Origin: Scylla paramamosain
Lineage: Eukaryota > Arthropoda > Malacostraca > Decapoda > Portunidae
Direction: 5' to 3'
Length of the DNA: 64,000 nt
Assembly: GCF_035594125.1 (NCBI RefSeq)
Contig: NC_087155.1
Coordinates: forward strand, 6,891,692 to 6,955,691
Shown one piece after another: positions 53,911-64,000 of this stretch. A program made the translations under genes and the position numbers. A model generated the notes under the pieces. The model made no database searches, was not told the origin of the DNA, and was given only the letters and a program-made list of their open reading frames with translations. The number at the start of each line of letters is the position of its first letter. The first letter of the stretch is position 1.

Positions 53911-56761
53911 TTTTTAGATCTAAATACATACAGTCTACATATCCATCCCTCACCTGTGTTATGTCTGTCACTCTTGAATAGAAGCTCATCAGATTTGTTA
54001 CACATGATTGCTTTTGTCTAAAGCCATACTGTTTTTCTGATTATTATATCACATTTTTCTAGAAATTTTGTCCAATACTTCTATCACTATTTCACAGATC
54101 TTGCATAATATGCTTAATATGCCCTATAGTTTAGTGGTTCTTCTTTCTTTCCACTTTTATAAAGTGGCACTCTGTCTGCTCTCTTCTATTCCTTAGGCAC
54201 TCTTCCAGTTGATAATGAGCACTTTATTATGTCATATACTGGTTCAATTAACTGTTTCCTGCACTCTTTTAAAATGAAACCTGATACTCTATCTGGTCCT
54301 GTTGCTTTTCTCTCTTGCAGTTCCTCCATAATTTTATAAACTTTTTCATTGATTACTTTAATTACCCACATTTGTTTTTTTGTCTTCTCATCTTGTGGTT
54401 CTTTAAAATTCAGATTCTTCTGTGAATACTTACTGAAACTTTTTGTTTCACCAATTCACTCATGTCTTTCAGGTCTTCATATGTTTCATTTCCACCCTTC
54501 AACCTTTCTAGTTTTTCTTTTAGTTTAATTTTTCCATTTAGAACAGTCTTGGTTCATCCTTGCACATTTTATTTCTTTTTTCATATCCTTTCTCTTCCTC
54601 TCTTCTCATTTTCACATATTCATTTCTTGCTATCTTAAAGTCTTCTTTACTTTTTTTTGGTTTTGATTTCTTTTCATTTTTATCCATGCTTCATCTCTTT
54701 TTTTTCTTTGCTCTTGCACATCTTGTGTTGAACCACTCTTGTTTTCCTTTTTCTTTAGATTTGTATTGTGGGACATTTATTCACTCCTGTCTCATACGAG
54801 ACAGTATAAAAATGTCATACTTACCTTGCACATCATTTGCTCTTTTCAGTTTTTCCCACGTCATTTCTTCACAGAATCTCTTAAGATCATCCATATTTGC
54901 TTTCCCATAGTTTCTCCTATTTTCTTTGAATGATTTATCCTCTTCACTGACATCATTATCAGTCTCTATTTCTATCATTACATGGTCACTTTTCCCCATG
55001 TGGCAGACATGTCTTAATTCTTTAGTTAGGTCAATTCCTTTTGTCAATATTAGGTCATGTCTTGTTAGTTCGTCATCTTCCCTAGATCTTGTATTTTCAG
55101 TCACCCATTGTATGATTGTATTTTCCATAGTCTGCTTCAGAAATCTTTCTCCCCATGCAGTCTCATTTCCTTCTGCCTCGAATGTTTCCAATTTATTTCT
55201 CTGCAATTGAAGTCGCCAACCAATAGTACTCTTATTACTTTTGATTAATTTACTCAAACACTGAATGGTATCTTCTATTATTTTCTCATAGTCTTCCTTG
55301 CTTCAAGAATTTGTTTTGGGTAGTACATAGGTTGTTATTACAGTCAGTATTTCTCCATTATTATCCTCCAAGTTAACACTCACTATTTCTGCTTTTCCTT
55401 CCCCATATTTCACTATTTTCTCTTCACCTCATTTCTTGTCATCTTTACACCTCCCCTTCCTTTACCAATCCTGTCTCTTCTCCACATATTGTAGTCATTG
55501 TTAAATCAGATTTTTCTCCTTTTAGCTTTGTTTCCATTAGACACATCACCTTCGGATTCTTTTCTTTTAAATAGTCTTGTAATTCCAGTGTTTTGTGTAA
55601 CAGGCAGTCTATGTTGGTATACATCACATTTAGTCCTTCATTTTAACTATTTTTCTCTATTTTATTTTCATTGATTCCTTTTCCTTTATGTACCATTTCT
55701 TCACTCTCTTCCAAAACTCTCAAAAAAATAATTTAGTCTTTTCTTCTGTTCTTGATTAATTTTTCTCTCTAGCTTCTTCATACATATCTTTCAGTTTTTT
55801 CTGTTCTTCATTTCTGTTTTTCTTAATTTATATATCTTTGCAATCTTTTACTTCTCTTAGTTTGGATGTTCTTTCTAGAATCTCTTTTGCTGCTTGTTGT
55901 GATTTTAGTCTTATTTTCATGAGTCTTATTTTGCCTTCCAGATAAGGTCCAAGTTGAACAACAACTACTTCCTTGAATTTAGCATCATCTTCATTATTTA
56001 GTTTCTTCAACAAATGCTTCACTGTTTTTGTTTCTTCTTTATCTCTTTTCAGTTTGTATATTATATTTTTCTTCTTTATTCCATAAACTATAACACTTCT
56101 TATTTGCTGCATCTCGTACCAGATCCTCATTGTTTTTTAATGCCTTCACCACTTCCTTTTCTACATTTTCATTTTTCTTTCTGTTGCTTTTTAATTATTT
56201 CCTTAAAGTCAACATTTACTTTTTCATTTTTGCTTTTCCAGCCTTTCATTTCATCTATGACTTCCTCTCTCACCCTTTTCTCACCCTTCATTAGTTCTGC
56301 TATGAAATTTTTATTTTATTTCATCACTTTCTTTGTGTTGTCTTGTAATTCCTTATTTTTCTTAATAATATGGTGTTCTCTCACTCTCATTTCCTCCAGT
56401 TCAGTTTTCAGTTTGAATATTTCACCATCTTTTCCAAGGTTCTTCTCCAGTTTGTCCTGAAAGGTTTTTGCTACTTCCTTCTCCTTTTTCTGCTGATCTG
56501 TGTCACTTTCCACTTTCCTTAGTCTCATTTTCAGAAACCATATCTCACTTTCATATCAGTCATTTTCATTAAATCCATCAGAGTTCTCTCCACTTTGTTG
56601 GAGTCTGATAATAAGTTGGCCATCTTTGCTTTGAAACTTGGGCCCAGTAGGCTGGATCCCTGAAAGCTACAATACTGTTTCCTGACCTATGGGACTGAAC
56701 TCACTCAGGCCCTACAAACCACATCTCTAGGTATTTCTGATGATGATGTTCTCTTCCAGGT

Positions 56762-56800
<39 letters not shown>
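56762..56800. repeat. (TG)n microsatellite at the 5' end of LINE K5
   Basis: About 39 bp of TG at the upstream edge of K5. Confidence 0.95.
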
Positions 56801-56801
<1 letters not shown>

Positions 56802-56867
56802 GTCCTTACATCTTGTGTGATGCAGCACTGTGGCCATGCAGTACCATCACATTTAAAGCCATATATT

Positions 56868-57726
56868 CACCTAGTTGTATTTACCTTGTTGTATTGTACA
56901 GGTCATGAGCCAAAGCTCATTTTGTCCTCTCTCCATATCCATATTTATCCAATTTCTCTTTAAACATGTGTACACTGTTTGCTGCAACCACTTCTTCCTT
57001 CAAATCATACCAGATTTCAGTAGTTTGATATGGGAAGCTGTATTTCTTGATGTCATTTGAACATCCACTCTTCTTTATTTTCTTCCCATGCCCCCTTTTA
57101 CTTCTTTCTCCCTCCTCTATCTGTAGTATCAAGTCACTTGTCTATTCTTTCTGTATTGTTTAATTTGTACATTGTTATCAGTGCTCCTCTTTCTCTTCTC
57201 TCTTCTAGTGTTGGTAAAGCCATCTTTTCAAGTTTTTCTTCATAGCTTAAGTCTTTCGATTCTGTTACCATCTTTGTCGTTATCCTCTGTATTCTTTCCA
57301 GTTTCCGTGTATCTTTTATTTCTACATGGAGCCCAAACTACTGTTATGTATTCAAATTTAGGACATATCATGCTTGTCATAATTTTTTTCATTTCTTTAT
57401 CCAGATAGTTAAACACCACCCTAATGTTTGTTAACAAGCTTTATGTAGAGCTGAATATCCTGTTTATGTGCCTTTCAGGTGATAGTGTGTCATGAATTAT
57501 TACTCCCAAATCTTTTTCTTCATTACTCTTCATTATTATTTCTCCTCCCATTTTGTAATTCATGAAGGTCTCGTTTTACTTTTTTCTATTTCCAACACAT
57601 GGCATTTCCTGGCATTGAATTCTAGTTTCCATCTTTAGCTCCATGCATGTATCTTGTCAATATCCTTTTGTAACTCCTTACAGTCATTTTCATCCTTTAT
57701 TATTTTCATTATTTTTGCATCATCAG
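56868..57726 (-). mobile_element. Family K LINE, 5'-truncated copy K6
   Basis: The family terminus is at 56868. Coding remnants run to the RT active site (DDAKIMKIIKDENDC, about 57700-57725), where the copy is truncated right at the two aspartates and abuts TG dinucleotides (57727-57741). The aspartate pair is intact here, unlike K2 and K5. Confidence 0.8.
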
Positions 57727-57741
57727 TGTGTGTGTGTGTGT
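57727..57741. repeat. Short (TG)n tract at the 5' end of K6
   Basis: TG dinucleotides directly at the truncation point. Confidence 0.85.
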
Positions 57742-59169
57742 AATGCTGCCCTCCTTGTCTTCTAACTGTGTTTTAAATGACCCACTGACACGTAAATCTA
57801 ATAACTCATTTGGGTAAGGAGTACCAAATTAATATGTCAACTGACTAGGTGGGAACACAGATATCAGTCACTCAAAAGGGAAATTATTAAAAACAACCCC
57901 AGGAATTATTGTTGCCCCTGCCACTAAATTTTTCCACATTCCTTGATTGATTTCACTGATGGGATAATAGATCACAAAGTTATATAACAAGGGAAAGAGA
58001 GGGAATTAAATGTTACTGAGGCAATTTGCAAGCGAGACTGTGAGGGGACACGCTGGTGTGCCACAGGTGGGCAGACAAAGCCCCGTTGTGCCTTGTGACA
58101 CCATTCTCCACTCACCTCCCTTTTGTCTTATTGGTAAAATGCCTTGAATTTAAATTTATAATAGTGTGTGACTATATATATATATGTGTTAGGGAAGACA
58201 GTGACAACAACTTGAGAGTGAAGTGAAGTGTGATAAAGTAATTATAAGTGAAATAATGATATGTATGTGTTGGCCTCCCTCATGGTGGCAGACAAAGCCC
58301 TGCTGTGCCCTGTGATGCCACTCTCCACTCACCTCCCCTCTGTCTTACAGGATGTAAATAATAAGTTGAGTGCATTCTGTAGGTTATGTTAAATGGGCAC
58401 AGTCAAAAGGAGTAAGGTTAGTATGCCTTGGTGGTTGAGTGTGGTAAAGTAGCATGTGTCATGGTACCTTGATTCCTTGCCTCGTGGTCATGTAATGGCG
58501 GTCGTGGTACCTTGGGTCTAGGTGGTGAGAGATGGTCTCTCAACTTCTCTCATTGAAGTTATGACATTTGGGGAGAGTTCCAAATGAATTTGCATTGTGA
58601 ATCAGATGTGTAGAACATGACAGATGGTCATTCGACCACTGCCCTTTAACCTTTGGCCTGAGGTGGTGGGAAATATTCTAAATTGGATTTTTGGAGGCAA
58701 GAGTTGCTATCATTAGTGTGGAAGTGTGTAGTGAAATTTTAATGTTAAATTCTCTGTTCTTGTTCCCTAAAGTTCATATGAATTGAATTGTGAATTAACC
58801 ATGGTGAAATAATAACTGAATAAATTTTGTTTGTTTTGTGAGAAGGTGAGCTGTCATTCTTCTTTACAGTTGCACCCACCCCTTTTGTTAAAAAAAAAAT
58901 TAACTGCGCCTGTAAATTTGATCCTCCGAAGAGACATCAGTGCCTATAAACAAAATAAGGGTAACGCTACCAGATAATTATTTTTAATGCTCAGACATGC
59001 TACTAAGTAACCAGAGGTAAAGAATTCAAGGTAAGGTAAAGAAATATCATTATAGAACCTGTTCTATATTTATTAAATAAAGAGTTAAAAGGTAAAAAAA
59101 TTTAAAAGTAAAAGTTAATGAAAACTAAAACCAAAACTGAACAAAGATTGCCACGTACCCCAGCACCAC
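57742..59169. other. Unique sequence with one direct repeat
   Basis: No gene is recognised. A ~65 bp segment is repeated (58066-58130 and 58284-58347, sharing gcagacaaagccc and ctccactcacctccc), about 85% identical. The rest is AT-rich. Confidence 0.5.
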
Positions 59170-59716
<547 letters not shown>

Positions 59717-59746
<30 letters not shown>

Positions 59747-62700
59747 AGGAAGGATACTGGCCAAGGGCAACAAAAATCTAATAAAAAAAAAATGCCCACT
59801 GAAATGCCAGTCCCTAAAAGGGTCAAAGCAGTGGTCAAAAATTGGTGGATAAGTGTCTTGAAACCTCCCTCTTGAAGGAATTCAAGTCATAGGAAGGTGG
59901 AAATACAGAAGCAGGCAAGGAGTTCCAGAGTTTACCAGAGAAAGGGATGAATGATTGAGAACACTGGTTAACTCTTGCGTTAGAGAGGTGGACAGAATAG
60001 GAGTGAGAGAAAGAAGAAAGTCTTGTGCAGCGAGGCCGCGGAAGGAGGGGAGGCATGCAGTTAGCAAGATCAGAAGAGCAGTTAGCATGAAAATAGCGGT
60101 AGAAGACAGCTAGAGATGCAACACTGCGGCGGTGAGAGAGAGGCTGAAGACAGTCAGTTAGAGGAGAGGAGTTGATGAGACGAAAAGCTTTTGATTCCAC
60201 CCTGTCTAGAACAGCAGTATGAGTGGAACTCCCCCAGACATGTGAAGCATACTCCATACATGGACGGATAAGGCCCTTGTACAGAGTTAGCAGCTGGGGG
60301 GGTGAGAAAAACTGGCGGAGACGTCTCAGAACACCTAACTTCATAGAAGCTGTTTTAGCTAGAGATGAGATGTGAAGTTTCCAGTTCAGATTATAAGTAA
60401 AGGACTGACCGAGGATGTTCAGTGTAGAAGAGGGGGACAGTTGAGTGTCATTGAAGAAGAGGGGATAGTTGTCTGGAAGGTTGTGTCGAGTTGATAGATG
60501 GAGGAATTGAGTTTTTGAGGCATTGAACAATACCAAGTTTGCTCTGCCCCAATCAGAAATTTTAGAAAGATCAGAAGTCAGGCGTTCTGTGGCTTCCCTG
60601 CGTGATATGTTTACCTCCTGAAGGGTTGGACGTCTATGAAAAGACGTGGAAAAGTGCAGGGTGGTATCATCAGCATAGGAGTGGATAGGACAAGAAGTTT
60701 GGTTTAGAAGATCATTAATGAATAATAAGAAGAGAGTGGGTGACAGGACAGAACCCTGAGGAACACCACTGTTAATAGATTTAGGAGAAGATCAGTGACC
60801 GTCTACCACAGCAGCAATAGAACGGTCAGAAAGGAAACTTGAGATGAAGTTACAGAGAGAAGGATAGAAACCGTAGGAGGGTAGTTTGGAAATCAAAGCT
60901 TTGTGCCAGACTCTATCAAAGGCTTTTGATATGTCCAAGGCAACAGCAAAAGTTTCACCAAAGTCTCTAAAAGAGGATGACCAAGACTCAGTAAGGAAAG
61001 CCAGAAGATCACCAGTAGAGCGGCCTTGACGGAACCCATACTGGCGATCAGATAGAAGGTTGTGAAGTGATAGATGTTTAAGAATCTTCCTGTTGAGGAT
61101 AGATTCAAAAACTTTAGATAAGCAGGAAATTAAAGCAATAGGACGGTAGTTTGAGGGATTAGAGCGGTCACCCTTTTTAGGAACAGGTTGAATGTAGGCA
61201 AACTTCCAGCAAGAAGGAAAGGTAGATGTTGACAGACAGAGCTGAAAGAGTTTGACTAGGCAAGGTGCAAGCACGGAGGCACAGTTTCGGAGAACAATAG
61301 GAGGGACCCCATCAGGTCCATAAGCCTTCTGAGGGTTTAGGCCAGCGAGGGCATGGAAAACATCATTACGAAGAATTTTAATACGAGGCATGAAGTAGTC
61401 AGAGGGTGGAGGAGAGGGAGGAACAAGCCCAGAATCGTCCAAGGTAGAGTTTTTAGCAAAGGTTTGAGCAAAGAGTTCAGCTTTAGAAATAGATGTGATA
61501 GCAGTGGTGCCATCTGGTTGAAGTAGAGGAGGGAAAGAAGAAGAAGCAAAGTTATTGGAGATATTTTTGGCTAGATGCCAGAAATCACGAGGGGAGTTAG
61601 ATCTTGAAAGGTTTTGACATTTTCTGTTAATGAAGGAGTTTTTGGCTAGTTGGAGAACAGACTTGGCATGGTTCTGGGCAGAAATATAAAGTGCATGAGA
61701 TTCTGGTGAAGGAAGGCTTAAGTACCTTTTGTGGGCCACCTCTCTATCATGTATAGCACGAGAACAAGCTGTGTTAAACCAAGGTTTAGAAGGTTTAGGA
61801 CGAGAAAAAGAGTGAGGAATGTACGCCTCCATGCCAGACACTATCACTTCTGTTGTGCGCTCAGCACACAAAGACGGGTCTCTGACACGGAAGCAGTAGT
61901 CATTCCAAGGAAAATCAGCAAAATACCGCCTCAGGTCCCCCCAACTAGCAGAGGCAAAACGCCAGAGGCACCTTCGCTTAGGGGGATCCTGAGGAGGGAT
62001 TGGAGTGATAGGACAAGATAAAGATATGAGATTGTGATCGGAGGAGCCCAACGGAGAAGAAAGGGTGACAGCATAAGCAGAAGGATTAGAGGTCAGGAAA
62101 AGGTCAAGAATGTTGGGCGTATCTCCAAGACGGTCAGGAATACGAGTAGGGTGTTGCACCAATTGCTCTAGGTCATGGAGGATAGCAAAGTTGTAGGCTA
62201 GTTCACCAGGATGGTCAGTGAAGGGAGAGGAAAGCCAAAGCTGGTGGTGAACATTGAAGTCTCCAAGAATGGAGATCTCTGCAAAAGGGAAGAGGGTCAG
62301 AATGTGCTCCACTTTGGAAGTTAAGTAGTCAAAGAATTTCTTATAGTCAGAGGAGTTAGGAGAGAGGTATACAGCACAGATAAATTTAGTATGAGAATGA
62401 CTCTGTAGTCGTAGCCAGATGGTGGAAAACTCGGAAGATTCAAGAGCGTGGGCACGAGAGCAGGTTAAGTCATTGCGCACATAAACGCAGCATCCAGCTT
62501 TGGATCGAAAATGAGGATAGAGAAAGTAGGAGGGAACAGAAAAGGGGCTACTGTCAGTTGCCTCAGACACCTGAGTTTCAGTGAGGAAAAGAAGATGAGG
62601 TTTAGAAGAGGAGAGGTGGTGTTCTACAGATTGAAAATTAGATCTTAGACCGCGAATGTTGCAGAAGTTAATGAAGAAAAAGTTGAGGGGGGTGTCAAGA

Positions 62701-63038
62701 CACTTAGGGTCGTCGACGGAAAGGCAGTCCGACCTGGGGACATTTATGGTCCCCTCCCCAGATGGGGACTCCGAGGCTGGTGTAGGAGTCGCCATGATTT
62801 TAAAATTTTTTGAGTGAAGGGTGTGTGTGTTATTAGGTGCTTGTAGTTTTGTGTGGAGGAAGAGAGTTGTCTTTAGAGGGCAGGCTGTGACTACCCCCTT
62901 GTGTTGTGAGACACAAAGGGAAACGTTCAGTGAGGTCACAGCTGGGTTTAATGATAAGTTCACAGCACCCCCTGAACAGTGCTTTAGACCTCACTGGGAG
63001 TAATTATCGTTTCGGCAGGTGTCTACTGCCTCCTCCTT
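59717..63038 (-). mobile_element. Family J (jockey-like) LINE, near full length
   Basis: About 3.3 kb from 5' terminus (aggaggaggcagta, 63038) to a poly-A tail (59717-59742 as T on the + strand), inserted into family K copy K7. A single reading frame from 62963 to 59835 encodes an AP-type endonuclease followed by reverse transcriptase. The 3' UTR ends in the phrase cttggccagtatcc. No clear target duplication was found. It is the least decayed copy of the family here and probably the youngest. Confidence 0.9.
59835..62963 (-). pseudogene. Endonuclease/reverse transcriptase ORF of the family J LINE, one in-frame TGA
   Basis: The frame is open over 1,043 codons except for one TGA at 60792-60794. 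Endonuclease: [15 protein letters not shown] (metal-binding Glu, about residue 137), [12 protein letters not shown] (about 230) and [12 protein letters not shown] (about 303). Reverse transcriptase: [69 protein letters not shown], then after the TGA NSGVPQGSVLSPTLFLLFIN and SYADDTTLHF. The C-terminal region carries YASHVWG. All catalytic motifs look intact. The TGA lies between the palm's first aspartate block and GVPQG, so the product as written would lack the active-site YADD. A second start ([11 protein letters not shown]) lies about 56 codons in. Confidence 0.85.
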
Positions 63039-63563
63039 GTATACCATCTTTGTTGCTATCCTCTGTATTCTTCCCAGTCTCTGCATTTTGTAGGTTCATT
63101 CACCCACTGTCTCACTGTATTCACCATCATGGTATGCACAAGTTCTTCGCTCCATGACCTGACATTTTCTCTCACTTCCATCTCCTCCCAGTTAATTCCT
63201 TTAGTGTTGAAGTTGCCTACTAAGAGCACTTTGTTGTTACTTTTCCTTATCATTTCCTTGTTTCTAGTTGCATAATTTTATATCTATTGGTCTCGCATGC
63301 ATTAGTTTTTGGTGGTATGTATCTCACAGTAACTTTCCTTTTTTTCATCTCCTTTGATCTTAATCACAACACTCAAAGTTTATGCCATTCCATCACCATA
63401 TTTCACTTCCTCAACAACAATATATTTTACCAGTATCATCGCTCCTCCTCCTCCCTTTCCTTTTCTGTCTCACCTCCATGTGCTGTATCCTTCCTTTGCA
63501 AATCTCATCTTTATTTCCTCTTGTAGTTTGTTTAATTTCTGTTAAACATACCACGTCTGGTTT

Positions 63564-63565
<2 letters not shown>
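63039..63565 (-). mobile_element. Family K LINE K7, 5' part (endonuclease), RT core deleted
   Basis: The minus strand encodes NKPDVVCLTEIKQTTRGNKD (about 63560-63500) and KVLLVGNFNTKGINWEEMEV (63240), the endonuclease. At about 63105 it jumps directly to KMQRLGRIQRIATKMV, a segment normally near the C-terminus, so the RT core is deleted. It abuts a long TG tract at 63566. Confidence 0.8.

Positions 63566-63640
<75 letters not shown>
63566..63640. repeat. (TG)n microsatellite at the 5' end of K7
   Basis: About 75 bp of TG directly at the upstream edge of the family K copy. Confidence 0.95.

Positions 63641-64000
<360 letters not shown>

Larger units (their letters stand above)
51573..56760 (-). 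mobile_element. Family K LINE, longest copy K5, with nested RTE-like insertion
   Basis: The minus strand, from 5' to 3', has a coiled-coil ORF1 piece (EIFKLKTELEEMRVREHHII, about 56390), an RRM-like RSVIVYGIKKKN segment (56100) and an endonuclease start (MYTNIDCLLHKTLELQDYLK, 55620). The endonuclease body (LTRHDLILTKGIDLTKEL and GKSDHVMIEIE, about 55050) follows, then RT fingers (ERKATGPDRVSGFILKECRK, 54290). VDNGVPQGLVLAQILFLIYI with MSLFADNAKL (53590-53710) leads to the C-terminal part down to the terminus at 51573. It is broken by many frameshifts and by a family R insertion (52043-53330). TG tracts lie at both ends. Confidence 0.85.

Overview
This is eukaryotic, animal-type DNA: genes with GT/AG introns of several kilobases, very dense dinucleotide and trinucleotide microsatellites, and many decayed non-LTR retrotransposons. 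Retroelement types, CCTAA/TTAGG-like islands and microsatellite load suggest an arthropod, most likely a decapod crustacean. That is inferred from family resemblance; no species-specific marker is visible.

Two conserved genes are supported, both on the + strand and both partial. The first, 11644-26019, is an MFSD8/CLN7-type lysosomal major facilitator. Four phase-compatible exons give about 504 residues to the stop; the first roughly 110 residues were not found. The second, about 42139-50451, is the start of EIF2AK4 (GCN2). Its RWD domain and the following charged linker lie on three or four exons; the kinase exons must lie beyond the window.

Layout. 1-11643: unique AT-rich sequence, a decayed LINE ORF1 (3.5-4.3 kb), small inverted repeats (6-7.6 kb), an orphan minus-strand exon candidate (8069-8249) and a truncated LINE (8.6-10.7 kb). 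11.6-26 kb: MFSD8, whose introns hold a TA-flanked DNA transposon, a mariner relic, a tRNA-derived SINE and a LINE copy. 26-42 kb: mariner and LINE relics, then a run of CA/TG-associated LINE and SINE insertions (31.9-36.8 kb), microsatellites and a CpG-rich patch near 39.2 kb. 42-50.5 kb: EIF2AK4, with a LINE split by a 2.3 kb insertion that carries a Harbinger-like element. 50.5-64 kb: nested LINEs.

Three LINE families are present. Family J is single-ORF and jockey-like, with endonuclease plus reverse transcriptase; six loci are seen, the best at 59717-63038, whose frame is broken only by one TGA. Family K is CR1/L2-like with a coiled-coil ORF1; all its copies lie on the minus strand and end in CA repeats. 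Family R is RTE-like with an (ATG)n tail.

The most interesting pattern is that family K and a tRNA-derived SINE lie inside CA/TG microsatellites on both sides and share a similar 3' end. This looks like a LINE/SINE pair that targets, or spreads with, (CA)n tracts.
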